Part shown: positions 1 to 10,249 of the stretch, in pieces
Layout: each line of letters starts with the position of its first letter
Position numbering within the stretch: position 1 is the first letter of the stretch
From: Prorocentrum cordatum
Taxonomy: Eukaryota; Sar; Dinophyceae; Prorocentrales; Prorocentraceae
Direction of reading: 5' to 3'
Assembly: GCA_963575745.1 (NCBI GenBank)
Contig: CAUYUJ010001436.1
Location: forward strand, 1 to 64,000
DNA: 64,000 nt
Translations under genes and position numbers: made by a program
The notes under the pieces: model-generated
The model's database searches: none
Told to the model about the DNA's origin: nothing
What the model saw: the letters and a program-made list of their open reading frames with translations, nothing else

Positions 1-226
1 TCTTGGGCCGTCTTGGGCCAATCTTGGGCGTCTTGGCCGGATCATTGCGCGTCTCGGGGCCCTCTTGGGCCGCCTTCGGGGCATCTTGAGCGGGTCGGAG
101 CCGTCTTGGAGCGGCTCGGAGCCGTCTTTGGGCCGTCGGGGCGGCCTCCGGAGCGTCTCGGAGCCGTTTCCCGGCATTTGGCGCTTTTTCCTTCCGGCAC
201 GCGGTTCCTCCGGCCATATAGTATAG
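1..226. repeat. CTTGGGCC-type short-period array
   Basis: GC-rich array of 10-11 bp units (CTTGGGCCGT, CGTCTCGGAG variants), cut by the window edge. It is intron sequence of the minus-strand PPR locus. The open frames here (plus strand, Gly/Leu/Trp-rich) are by-products of the repeat. Confidence 0.75.
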
Positions 227-690
227 ACTAGGGCTGACCCGCGGCCTTCCGGCCGCGGAATCTGCCCGCCATGGCGTGGACGTGGAAGTGGAGCGTCTCT
301 GGGGCCTCGCAGGTAAGGGGAGGTTGGAGGGGACGGCGTGGATGGAGGAGGTGGCCGCTGGAGGTGGAGGTGGCCGAGGAGGGATACAGGCAAGCGAGTG
401 ATAACTTTATCTGGTAGTGTGGTGGCACTGGGGCCAGTGGGCGCGGTCTAGGAGGCCCACAAAAGGGCGGCGAGACGGCCCAAAAGGTCTCCAGGACGGG
501 CCAAGAGGCTCTGAAGGCCCCACGAACTCCCTAAGACGGGCCCCAGTGCGAGGACACGAATCGACCTTTCGAGCGCACCGCCCCAAGACGTCCCCAACTG
601 GCGCAGAGATGGCTCCCAGAGGGTCCAAGAAGTCCCGAAGACGACGCTGGAAGTTCGACGCTCCCCAGGAGAGAAGCATCCAAGGCCTCT
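227..690 (-). repeat. type-2 intron-tail module, copy 1
   Basis: Starts (plus strand) with CTAGGGCTGACCCGCGG and an 8-bp stem, CCGCGGCC TTCC GGCCGCGG, followed by a block also found at 8573 and 10250 (GGAATCTGCCCGCC...). This copy lacks about 150 bp present in the other two. From about 440 to 520 the CTTGGG unit occurs in the opposite orientation (CCCAAGAG). No PPR exon follows the terminus here. Confidence 0.7.
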
Positions 691-2165
691 TGGGGGCCGT
701 TTGGGGGCCCTCTTTTCGTCCTCCTGGGAGTCTCTCGGGGCCCTCTTGGGCACTCTTGGGCCGTCTTGGGGCGATTTGGAGCCGACTTGGGCGCCTCTCG
801 GACCATCTTGGGGCCGTCTTGGGGCCATCTTGGGCCGATCTTGGGCGCTCTTGGGGCTGTCTTGGGTGTTTCTGGGGCCGTCCCGGGCGCCTCTGGAGGC
901 ATCCCGGACGGCCCACAGACCGTCATGGAGACTGGTGCAGACGGAAAGGCTTGGAGACGGGGCGGTGGGGGCCTCTACAGCCGTCTTGGAGACGGTGCGG
1001 TGGGGCCGTCGTGGGCCATTATGAACTGCTCTTGGGGCTGTCTTGGGTGCGTCTTGGGCCGTCTCGGGCGCCTCTGGAGCCGTCCCGGGGCAGTGTGGGG
1101 CCGTGTGGGGGCCCTCCTGGGGGCCTCTGGGTGCGTCTTGGGGCGAGCTGGGTGACCTGTATAGCCGTCTTGGACGCTGCGAGGACGAAAAAACAAACTA
1201 TAATGAAAATGTGCGTTTCCCGCCGGGAATGGGAAGATTTGGGCCTCTTGGGGATCTCCTGGGGGCCCTCCTGGGCCGTCTTGGGAGTTTCCTGGCCTGC
1301 CTTGGGGACCTCTGGGGCTGTCTTGGCGATCCCAAGGGTGCTCTGAGGCCGTCTTGGCGCCCCCTGCAGCCTCTCGAAGCCGTCCCGTAGGCCATTATTG
1401 GTGTCGCCCTGGGGCCCTTTTGGGCGCCTCTTGGGCTCACTTGACGCCCTCTCGGGCCGGTTTTCGTGCCTGGGGGGCCTCTTGGGCCGTCTTGGGGCGG
1501 TCGTGGGGACCTGGAACCAGCTTCTGCGCCATACTCCCGACAAGCAGCGCATGCTAAAAGTGAGCGCTTTTTTTTCTGGAAAACAATAATTTTCGCCTCT
1601 GGGGGCCATCCTTGGACGCCTCTTGGGCGTCTCTGGGGCCGTCGTGGAGGCCTCCTGGGCCGTCTTGGGTTTGTTTTCGGCGGTCTTGGGCTCTCTTGGA
1701 GCGCTCTTGGGCCGTCTTGGGGGTGTGTGGGGCCGTCCTGGGCGCCTCCTGGGAGCCTCTTGGGGCCGCCTGGGGGCCGTGTTGGGCGCATCTTGGGTCT
1801 CTTGACGCTCTCTCGGGCCTGTTTTCGTGCCTCTGGGGGGCCTCTTGGGCCGTCTTGGGGCGGTCGTGGGGACATCTTGTCCCATCTTATGCGCCATATT
1901 CCCGACAAGCAGTGCGTGCTAAAATTGGACGTTCTTCGTTGGAAAAACAATGATTTGGGCCTGTGGGGGCCATCCTGGGACGACTCTTGGGCGTCTCTGG
2001 GGCCGTCGTGGAGGCCTCCTGGGCCTTGTCGGGGCCGTTTTCGGCGGTCTTGAGCTCTCTTGGAGCGCTCTTGGGCCGTTTTCGGGGTGCCTGGGGCCGT
2101 CCTGGGCGCCTCTTGGGCCGCGTGAGCGCCTCTGGGGCGTCCCCGGAGCCGTTGTGGAGTATTTT
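690..2165. repeat. CTTGGGCC-type array with A-rich islands
   Basis: Long array whose TT positions at 746, 756, 766, 776, 787, about 797, 808, 819, 830, 841, 851, 862 and 872 give a spacing of about 10.5 bp. Short A-rich islands interrupt it near 1180-1232, 1555-1605 and 1920-1960. The long open frames on both strands here have repeat composition and are not genes. It is the intron below exon 2206-2328. Confidence 0.8.
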
Positions 2166-2179
2166 CACTCGATCAAGAC

Positions 2180-2209
2180 AGGGACCCTTCCCGCCCGCAC
2201 GGGTCCCTG
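2180..2209. repeat. hairpin at an intron 5' end
   Basis: CAGGGACCC and GGGTCCCTG form a 9-bp perfect stem around a 12-13 nt loop, at the donor side of PPR exon 2206-2328. The same hairpin occurs at 12071-12101 beside the micro-exon. Confidence 0.7.
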
Positions 2210-2328
2210 CATTGTAGAGAAGATGACGTTGGGCTCCAGCTTGGCCTCCCACATCTCGCTCAGCAGCGCAAGCGCCCACTGCCACTGCTCGCCCTTCTCG
2301 CACGCGCTGATCCCAGCGCTGTAGCTGA
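2206..2328 (-). CDS. PPR exon (one 35-aa repeat)
   Basis: The exon is 123 nt, 41 codons: YSAGISACEKGEQWQ, then WALALLSEMWEAKLEPNVI and the tail FSTMQ. The boundaries are CACGGGTCAGCCCTAG| upstream and AATGCAGG|GACCCGTGCG downstream (GA donor). Reading on past the donor meets a stop soon after, in line with an intron starting there. The intron that follows begins with a CAGGGACCC/GGGTCCCTG hairpin (2180-2209 on the plus strand). Confidence 0.65.
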
Positions 2329-3313
2329 CTAGGGCTGACCCGTGGACTCCGTCCACGACATCTTTCTGGAATGGCTCTCGGAGGAACGGCGCAGATTGTA
2401 CCGAAAATCTACAAACACGGCGGCGGCTCGGGCGGCGGCAGCGAAACCGCGCCTTCGTGTCCGAGCTCTTGCAACGCTCCAGCAGCTTGGCCCAGCGCAC
2501 TGCTCGTTCACCCCCCCTCCTATCGAGGGCAGTTTCGAAGTCTCTCGGGGATGTGCGTCGAAGTCGAAGCCCATCTGAGGCGTCTCAGGAGCGCCCGGGG
2601 AAGGGCTCGGGAGGCCATCAGGGAAAGCCACCGAAAGCGCCGGGGAGGCTCGCAAGGATCTACAGGGAGGGCCCAAGAGAGCTTCAAGAAAATTTGAAAT
2701 CCTGTAAAATATGTAGAGAAACCGCTGTTGGGTCGGCCATCACCTCCGGGTACGCCTTGATGGTGCGATTCAGTCGCATCACCGCCAACGGGAGGGTTTG
2801 TTCGCCATGTCCATTCTGTTCGCCCAGAGGGTCTGTGGAGGCCTTCGGGCGAACAGAACGGGACAGGGCAAGGAATGGGGAAGACTTGTCCGAATCTCCA
2901 GGGCCCCCCAGGTGCTCGTCCGAAGAGTGCGGAGCGGCCCCTGGGTCATATCAATTGGCTGCTGTCCCAGGGGTCCGGTCTGGTTGGCCCGAAGAGTTTG
3001 CCAAGGCCCCTGGGGGAACAGAATGGCACAGCATATCAGGCAAAGGGGGGCGGTAGCTGGCCTGTCAGACCTAGCGTTCGTCTTCTGCCCAAGCGGCGCG
3101 GGGCCCACGGGCCCCAGGGTTGGCGGCCCGCTGGGTTTCCTCTTGTTCGCCCACAGGGTTGGAGGAGGCCTCCAGGCGAACAGAATGGGGCAGGACAATG
3201 AATGTGGGAGACTTGTCGCAAGCTCCCAGCCCCCCCAAGTGTTCGCCCGAAGGGTGTGGGGCCGCGTTGGCTCCTTCAAAGGGCCGTCTTGGAGCCGTCT
3301 AGGCCCGTCTTGA
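2329..3313 (-). repeat. type-1 intron-tail module, copy A
   Basis: About 1 kb conserved with copies at 4528 and 14947 (only scattered differences). On the plus strand it starts CTAGGGCTGACCCGTGG with a 7-bp stem CGTGGAC TCC GTCCACG. It holds two diverged units of about 120 bp around GTTCGCCC...GGGCGAAC inverted repeats near 2818 and 3149. Small open frames on both strands (MDSVHDIFLEW on plus, RRRVCRFSVQSAP on minus) are shared by the copies. I see no sign that they are translated. Confidence 0.75.
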
Positions 3314-4527
3314 GGGCGCCGCTTGCCGTGATGGGGCCGTCTTGGTTCGTCGTGGGCCCGTCATGGGCGCGTCCGTAAGCCGTCCTGGGCCCATCGGGGT
3401 CCTTGTTGGCACTATCGTGGGACTGTCTTGGAGCCGTCTGGGACCGTGAGGGGGCCGCCTTGGAGTCGTCTTGGGCCACTCCTGTGCGCCTCCTTGGGCC
3501 GCCCTGGGCCCAGCAGGGGCCGTGTTGGCACCCTCTTGGAGCTATCTTGGAGCCGTCTTGAGCCGTCGCAGCGCGCCTTGGGTTGTGCTGGGGCCGTCTT
3601 GACCCGTCTTGGGGCCTTCCTGGGCGTTTCCTCGGACCCTCCTGGGACTTTCTGGGGCCTCTTGGTGCATCGGACCGCCGAAATGGCCGGAAACGCAAAG
3701 GGTGTAACAGTAAACAACGGAAAATGAACGATTTTTGCCAGCTGGGGCTCTCTTGCCATCTTGGCCCGTCTTGAGGCCCCGACCGGGCGCGTCCTTGGGC
3801 CGTCCTGGGCCCACCCTCCTGGGACCGTCTTGGAGTCGTCTTGGGCCGTCTTGAGCGCGCCTTGGGCCGTCCTGGGCCCGTCTGGGGCCGTGTTGGCACC
3901 CTCGCGGCGAGGAAGCTCGGAGGCGGGCTCGAGGCCTCTTTGGGGCCATTTTGGAAGCTGTTGGGGCCTCTGTTGGGGCCTCGTTTGGGCTCTTTGGGGG
4001 CCTCCTGGGGCCTCTTCGGGGGATTCTTGGCGGCCCCTTGGGTCCTCTTGGGGGCCTGTTTGGGCCTCCTGGCGCCCTCTTGGGGCAGAAGGCTCGGATG
4101 TTCGGTCTGTGGTCCCCCTCTTGGCCCCCTCTTGGGCCTGTCTTCGGGCCCTCGTGGGCTCTTGAGCGTCTCTTGGGTCGTCTTGGGGCCCTTTTGGGCT
4201 GTCTTGGGGCGCTCTTGGAGGCCTCTTGGGCCGTTCTGGGACGCTCTTGGAGGCCTCTTGAGCCGTCTTCGAGCGTCGGAAAGCGGAAAAGGCGAGAAGC
4301 CCAAAATCCTTCCAAAACCGTCGTAAAGTGGATGATTTTGGCCGCTCGGGGCCTCGGGGAATACGCTTGCAGGCCTCTTGTGCCGTCTGGGTGGCCTCTT
4401 GGAGCGCTCTTTGGGCGTCTCGGCGGCTCCTTGAGCTGTCTTGGGGGCCTCTTGGGGCCTCTGGAGCCTCTCCGGAGCCGCTCGGGGCGTCTTTAAACCG
4501 CGCCGCCCGGGGCCGGGGCGTCGGAAG
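3280..4527. repeat. CTTGGGCC-type array
   Basis: Intron array; TT positions from 4121 to 4258 average 10.5 bp spacing over 13 steps. A-rich islands lie at about 3690-3740 and 4280-4345. It ends at 4527, where the sequence passes straight into the next intron-tail module; the PPR exon expected here is gone. Confidence 0.75.
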
Positions 4528-5519
4528 ACTAGGGCTGACCCGTGGACTCCGTCCACGACATCTTTCTGGAATTGTTCTCGGAGGAACGGCGCAGATTGTA
4601 CCAGAAATCTGCAAACACGGCGGCGGCTCGGGCGGCGGCAGCGAGACCGCGCCTTCGTGTCCGAGCTCTTGCAACGCTCCAGCAGCTTGGCCCCGGCGCA
4701 CTGCTCGTTCACCCCCTTCCTATTGAGGGCAGTTTCGAAGTCTCTCGGGGATGTGCGTCGAAGTCGAAGCCCATCTGAGGCGTCTCAGAAACGCCCGGGG
4801 GAAAGGCTCGGGAGGCCATCGGGGAAAGCCACCGAAACCGCTGGGTAGGCTCGCAAGGATCTACAGGGAGGGCCCAAGAGAGCTTCAAAAAAATGTCAGA
4901 TTCAATAAAATCTTAACAGAAACCGCTGTTGGGTCGGCCATCACCTCCGGGCACGCCTTGATGGTGCGATCCAGTCGCATCGCCGCCAACGGGAGGGTTT
5001 GTTCGCCATGTCCCATTCTGTTCGCCCAGAGGGTCTGTGGAGGCCTTCGGGCGAACAGAACGAGACAGGGCAAGGAATGGGGAAGACTTGTCCGAATCTC
5101 CAGGGCCCCCCAGGTGCTCGTCCGAAGAGTGCGGAGAGGCCCCTGGGTCATATCAATTGGCTGCTGTCCCAGGGGTCCGGTCTGGTTGGCCCGAAGAGTT
5201 TGCCAAGGCCCCTGGGGGAACAGAATGGCACAGCATATCAGGCAAAGGGGGGCGGTAGCTGGCCTATCAGACCTAGCGTTCGTCTTCTGCCCAAGCGGCG
5301 CGGGGCCCACGGGCCCCAGGGTTGGCGGCCCGCTGGGTTTCCTCTTGTTCGACCACAGGGCTGGAGGAGACCTCCAAGCGAGCAGAATGGGGCAAGACAA
5401 TGAATGTGGGAGACTTGTCGCAAGCTCCCAGCCCCCCCCCAAGTGTTCGCACGAAAGGTGTGGGGCCGTGCTGGTTCCCTCAAAGGGCCGTCTTGGAGCC
5501 GTCTAGGCCCGACTTGAGG
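4528..5519 (-). repeat. type-1 intron-tail module, copy B
   Basis: Second copy of the module at 2329-3313, with the same CGTGGAC/GTCCACG stem and GTTCGCCC inverted repeats. It is the start of a tandem segmental duplication: 2329-4527 corresponds to 4528-6394, with an internal loss of roughly 350 bp in this copy (after about 5840). Confidence 0.75.
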
Positions 5520-6394
5520 GCGCCGTTTGCCGTGATGGGGCCGTCTTGGTTCGTCGTGGGCCCTCATGGGCGCGTCCGTAGGCCGTCCTGGGTCCATCGG
5601 AGTCCTTTCGACACCATCTTGGGGCTGTCTTGGAGCCGTCTGGGGCCGTGAGGGGGCCGCCTTGGAGTCGTCTTGGGCCCCTCCTGTGCGCCTCCTTAGG
5701 CCGTCCTGGGCCCAGCAGGGGCCGTGTTGGCACCCTCTTGGGGCTGCCTTGGAGCCGTCTTGAGCCGTCGCATCGCGCCTTGGGTTGTGCTGGGGCCGTC
5801 TTGACCCGTCTCGGGGCCTTCCTGGGCGTTTCCTCGGACCCTGGGGCCTGGTTTGGGCTCCGTGGGAGCCTCCTGGGGCCTCTTCGGAGGATTTTTGGCG
5901 GCCCCTTGGGGCCTCTTGGGGGCCTGTTTGGGCCTCCTGGTGCCCTCTTGGGGCAGAAGGCTCGGATGTTCGGTCTGTGGTCCCCCTCTTGGCCCCCTCT
6001 TGGGCCTGTCTTCGGGCCCTCGTGGGCCGTCTTGAGCGTCTCTTGGGTCGTCTTGGGGCCCTCTTGGGGCGCTCTTGGAGGCCTCTTGGGCCGTTCTGGG
6101 GCGCTCTTGGAGGCATCTTGGGCCGTCTTCGAGCGTCGGACAGCGGAAAAAGCGAGAAGGCCAAAATCCTTCCCAAACCGTCGTAAAATAATTGATTTTG
6201 GCCGCTCGGGGCCCTCGGGGAATACGCTTGCAGGCCTCGTGTGCCGTCTGGGCGGCCTCTTGGAGCGCTCTTTGGGCGTCTTGGGGGCTCCTTGAGCTGT
6301 CTTAAGGGCCTCTTAGGGCCTCCGGAGCCTCTCCGGAGCCGCCCGGAGCGCCTTTAAACCGCCCCGCCCCCCGCCCGTCCCGCACGCACGGGGC
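5495..6394. repeat. CTTGGGCC-type array
   Basis: Homologous to 3280-4527 (same order of variant units and the A-rich island at about 6130-6210). It leads into the donor of PPR exon 6395-6517. Confidence 0.75.
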
Positions 6395-6517
6395 CCTGCA
6401 ATGTAGTAGAGATGACGTTGGGCTCCAGCGTCGCCTCCCGCATCTCGCTCAACAGCGCCAGGGCCCACTGCCACTGCCCGCCCTTCTCGCACGCGCTGAT
6501 CCCAGCGTTGTGGCTGA
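6395..6517 (-). CDS. PPR exon (one 35-aa repeat)
   Basis: The exon is 123 nt, 41 codons: HNAGISACEKGGQWQ, then WALALLSEMREATLEPNVI and the tail STTLQ. The usual Tyr before N is His. The donor is TTGCAGG|GCCCCG (GC type). The upstream terminus reads CACGGGTTCACACTAG|. It lacks the CAG seen elsewhere but keeps CTAG, which supports CTAG as the true acceptor of the whole set. There is no internal stop. Confidence 0.6.
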
Positions 6518-6590
6518 CTAGTGTGAACCCGTGGAAAAACCACGGCCCGCAGGTCCAGGCATTGGTCCCGAACGCGCACGTGTCGGAAGC

Positions 6591-7286
6591 ACTGGAAGCG
6601 TCAAAAGTAATGTGTTTTTGCTAATCGCGCGAGGCCTGGGCACGATTAGCAGAAACACATAGGTTTTCAGACGCAATCAGAGTAAGGGGGCCCGAACGAT
6701 CTTACAGAGTCCCTGTGCGCGAGAAGTTCGATGTGGGGGGTGGACGCGTGGGGGCCAGAGTTGGGCGCTACGTTGGGGGGCCTCGTTTGAGGGCCACGTT
6801 GGGGGGTCTCGTCAGGGTGTCATGGTTGGGGCCAACGTTCGCGGCCCTGCTGGGGGCCATGTTTGGGGGCCGCGTGCGGAGTTCGGGGGCACATGTGACG
6901 GTCGCGTTTGAGGGTGTGGGGTTCGGGGGCAGATGTGACGGTCACGTTTGAGGGCAATGGTTGGGGGCTGTGCGTGTTGGGGCCACGTTTGGGGGCGCCT
7001 GGGGGCTACGCGTGGGGTTGACGTTCGGGGGCCACGCTTACTGGGGCGGTAGGGGCGACCTTCGGAGGCTTTGTGTGGGGGCCGCCTTTGGGGGTCCCGT
7101 TTGGAGGCCGCGCGTGGGGCCGACGTGTAAGGGGCCACGTCCAGGGGCGATCTCAGAAAGCAGTCGGGGAGCCCCGGGGGCACTGACCTGGAAGCGTGAA
7201 AAGGAATGGGTTTTTGCTAATCGCGCTGGGACTGGGCGCGATCAGCAAACTCAAGGGTTTTCAGGCACCGTCAGAGTGAAGGGGCC
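6591..7286. mobile_element. element with paired hairpin-bearing ends
   Basis: Two direct copies of about 100 bp (6591-6692 and 7187-7286) each contain a stem-loop: TTGCTAATCG with CGATTAGCA at 6611-6658, and TTGCTAATCGCGC with GCGCGATCAGCAA at about 7210-7250. They flank about 490 bp of a different GGGGGCCACGTTTG-type repeat. The whole lies inside the intron between PPR exons 8345 and 6517. It could be a miniature terminal-repeat element; no coding sequence is seen. Confidence 0.5.
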
Positions 7287-7544
7287 ACTTTAGCGGGCCC
7301 GCGCAGGGTGGTCCTGGGGCCATCTCGGGTTTCTCGGGCCGTCGAGATGGCCGTCTCGAGAGCTCTGGCAGATCGAAGCCAGCAGAACCGAGAGAGCAGC
7401 GGTGAGGCCCCCGATACAGCCAAGGGTGCGGGTGCTGGTATACGTAGGGCCCCCGAACGGGCTGTAGTGGCCTGCGGGCAATGTCGCTGCGGGCCTGGGT
7501 AATGGGTAAGAGATCTCGTGGATGTTGGTTGGGATCTCATGGCT

Positions 7545-8230
7545 GGCCTCTCGGGAGCCTCTGGGAGACAGTTTGGGGGCTTCTTGGTAGCAGTTTGGGG
7601 GCGTCTTGGGGCCTCTTGGGCCCTCTTTTCGGGCCTCTTGGGGGTCTTTTGGGGCGCTTGGCGGCCTCTGGGGGCCTCTTGGAGCCTCTTTGGAGCGTCC
7701 TGGAGCCTCCTGGGGATGTCTTGGGAGCGTCCTGGCGTTTCTTTGGGGCGTCTTGGGGCTTCCTGGAGGCCTCTTGGGGTGGAGGCCTAAATTTTTCGGT
7801 TCCGGGTCCCTGTCTGGGGCCTCCCTTGGGGCCTTCTTGGGGCCCTCTTGGGCTGTCTTGGGCGACTCCTGGGCCGTCTTGGGGCCCTCTTGGGCCGTCT
7901 TGGGGCCGTCTTGAAGGCCTCTTGGGCCGTCTCGGAACGGTCTGGGGGGCCTCTTGGGCGGTCTTGGAGCGTCGGAAAGCCGAAAACGCGAGAAGGCCAG
8001 AAACATCGGAAAAACTAAGAAAATCAACGATTTTGGCTTCTGCGGCCCCTCTTGGAGGTACACTTCGAGCGCTCTGGAGGCCTCGTGGACGCGTCCCGGG
8101 CCGCCTTGAAGGCGTCTTGAAGCCATTTTGAGCGTCTCGGATCCACTCTTGGACCGTCTTGGGCCGTCTTCGGGACCTCCTGAGGCCGTCTTGGGGCGAT
8201 CTGGGAATCCTGGATCAGTCCGCCAGCGGT
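7545..8230. repeat. CTTGGGCC-type array
   Basis: Array of 10-11 bp units with an A-rich island at 7975-8035 (ending ACGATTTTGGC). It is intron sequence of the PPR locus. The stretch 7290-7545 has a few diverged units and nothing else I can name. Confidence 0.7.
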
Positions 8231-8344
8231 CCGGGGGCCTCCAGGGCCCGTCGGGCAGCGGCCCGGAGGCTCTCCGGGCGGCCCGCGGGCTCTCTGGGCG
8301 GCCCGGGGCGCTGCCACTGCCTGACCTTCTCGCGCGCGCTTCGC

Positions 8345-8572
8345 CCGGAATTGTAGTACAGATGACGTCGGGCTCGAGCTTCGCCTCTCGCATCTCGCTC
8401 AACAGTGCCAGCGCGGGCTGCCACTGCCCGCCCTTTTCGCACGCGCTGATGCCAACGTTGTAGTTGATGACGTTGGGCTCTTGCTTCGCCTCGGACATCC
8501 CGCTCAGCAGCGCCAGGGCCCACTGCCACTGCCTGCCCTTCTCGCACGCGCTGATCCCAACGCTGTAGCTGA
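8345..8572 (-). CDS. PPR exon (two 35-aa repeats)
   Basis: The exon is 228 nt, 76 codons, with two complete repeats: YSVGISACEKGRQWQ to KQEPNVI, then NYNVGISACEKGGQWQ to KLEPDVI, and the tail CTTIP. The internal junction is the normal ATC AAC TAC, in frame. The exon end shows a 5-nt spacer (ATC TGTAC TAC) instead of three bases. The 5' boundary is CGCGGGCCAGCCCTAG|; the donor is TCCGG|GCGAAG (GC type). A PPR-like remnant continues into the start of the intron (REKVRQWQ), so the intron 5' end is derived from a PPR unit. Confidence 0.65.
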
Positions 8573-9010
8573 CTAGGGCTGGCCCGCGGCCTCCCAGCCA
8601 CGGAATCTGCCCGCAACGATGTGGATGTGAAGTGGAGCGTCTCCGGGGCCTCGCGGGGGGGGAGGTTGGACGGGACGGTGTTGATGGGAAGGTGGCCGCT
8701 GGACGGGGAGGTGGGCCAGGGATGCAGGCAAGCAGGCCTGAAGGCAGGGTCGCGGTGGTGGAGGCGGTGTCAATGAAAGCACACCCATGAAGGCACGACA
8801 TGGTGTGGACTGAAGCTGTTTCTCATGACGCGCTCTGTGTTCATCATAGCTTCTGCGGAGCGGGTCGCCGTGGCAATTTTATCTGTTCTTCGCCAAAGCC
8901 GAATGGTATTTTTATCTGGTAGTGTGGCGAGAATGGTGCCGGTGGGCGCGGCCTGAAAGGCCCGCAAGAGGGCGCCGAAACGGCCCAAGATTTCTCTAGG
9001 ACGGGCCAAG
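8573..9010 (-). repeat. type-2 intron-tail module, copy 2
   Basis: Homologous to 227 and 10250. The stem at the start (CCGCGGC/GCCACGG) has one G-T type mismatch. It contains the block near 8770-8930 (AGCTGTTTCT...TTCATCATAGCTTCTGCGG) that copy 1 lacks. From about 8950 the array unit appears as CCCAAGAG (reverse orientation). Confidence 0.7.
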
Positions 9011-10085
9011 AGGCTTCCCAAACGGCCCAAGAGGGCCCCACGAACTCACTAAGCCGGGCCCTGGTGTGAGAGCACGAACCAACCTTTCGAGCGCATCGCC
9101 CCAAGACGCCCCCCAAAGGCCCAGAAATGGTTCCCAAAGTGTCCAAGAGAACCCCAAGACGACGCCGAAGTTTGACACGCCCCAAGGGAGAACTATCCAA
9201 GGCCTCTTGGGGGCCTCTTTTCGTTCCCCTGCGGGTCTCTCAGGGCCCTTTTGGGCCGTCTTGGGTGCCTCTTGGGCCGTCTTGGGGCGATCTGGGGCCG
9301 TTCGGGGGCTGTTTTGGGGCCATGTTGGGCTGTTTCTGGGCGCTCTTGGGGCTGTCTTGGGTGCCTCTTGGGCCGTTTCGGGCGCCTCTGGGGCCGTCCC
9401 GGGGCCGTCTCGGGCCGGCTTGGGGCCCTCCTGGGGTCGTCTGGGGGTGTTTGGGGGGCAAGATCTGTTTTCTGAAGGGAACGGACCATGTTTTGCATCT
9501 TGGGGCTCTCCTGGGGGTCCTCCTGGGACGTCTCGGGGGCCTCTTGGCCTGCCTCGGAGGCCTCTGGGGCCATCCTAGAGTTTGCTTGGGGTCCTCTTGG
9601 GGCGCCTGGGCGCCCTCTCGAGCGTTTCTGAACCGTCTCTGGGCCATTCTTGGGCGTTTTTGGGGGGAGTTGTCTTGGATACCTGTTGGGCCGTCTCGGG
9701 CGCCTCTGGAGCCGTCCCAGGGCCGTCTCGGGCCGTTCGGGGACCTTCCTAGGTGCGTCTGGGGGCGATCTCGGGGGCCTGCACAGCCGTCTTGGGGACT
9801 GCGCAAACAAAAACACTGAACATTGGAAAAATGTGCGTTTCCCAAAAAGGACATGCAACGATTTGTGCCTCTTGGGGCTCTCCTGGGGGTCCTCCTGGGC
9901 CGTCTCGGGAGCCTCCTGGCCTGCCTTGGAAGCGTCTGGGGCCATCATGGGGTTCGCTTGGGGCCCGCCTGGGCACCCTCTGGAGCGTCTCTGACCCGTT
10001 TAGGGGCCGTCTTGGGGCATCTTGGGACCCCCCAGAGTCGTCTCGGAGCGTCCTGCGGACTCTCAGGGCGCCGCAGAGGGCCTGG
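9010..10085. repeat. CTTGGGCC-type array with orientation switch
   Basis: Units read CCCAAGAGG up to about 9060 and CTTGGGG from about 9195, head to head. A-rich islands lie at about 9445-9500 and 9800-9870. It is the intron below exon 10127-10249. Confidence 0.7.
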
Positions 10086-10126
10086 GGAGCCACTCGAGAC
10101 ACAGGACCTTCTCGCACGCGCGGGTC

Positions 10127-10249
10127 CCTGCATTGTAGAAGAGATGGCGTCGGGCTCCACCTTCGCCTCCCGCATCTGGCTTAACAGCGCCAGCGCCGGC
10201 TGCCACTGCTCGCCCTTCCCGCACGCGCTGATCCCAGCGTTGTAGCAGA
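10127..10249 (-). CDS. PPR exon (one 35-aa repeat)
   Basis: The exon is 123 nt, 41 codons: YNAGISACGKGEQWQ, then PALALLSQMREAKVEPDAI and a short tail SSTMQ. It is bounded on its 5' side by CGCGGGTCAGCCCTAG| and on its 3' side by AATGCAGG|GACCCGCGCG, a GA donor. The phase (1 at the donor, 2 needed at the next acceptor) is the same as in the sister exons, so the exons can be joined in frame. No stop occurs inside. The residues preceding TMQ replace the usual SYN junction between adjacent PPR units. Function is inferred from the family: RNA-binding helical repeat. Confidence 0.65.

Noticed and set aside
417-1346. Long open frames (100-500 codons) on both strands across the CTTGGG arrays
   Set aside because: They occur in up to six frames at once and consist only of array-derived Gly/Leu/Trp/Ser or Pro/Arg/Lys/Gln strings. 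The 10-11 bp unit rarely makes stops.
2342-2578. Conserved small plus-strand frame (MDSVHDIFLEW) in all three type-1 modules
   Set aside because: The whole 1-kb module is conserved equally, including stop-containing parts, and the C copy diverges in frame after about 55 codons. No evidence of coding selection.
9997-10006. TTTAGGG telomere-like heptamer
   Set aside because: A single unit inside a CTTGGG array. The CCCTAT repeats at 56.5 kb also differ from the plant-type telomere repeat.
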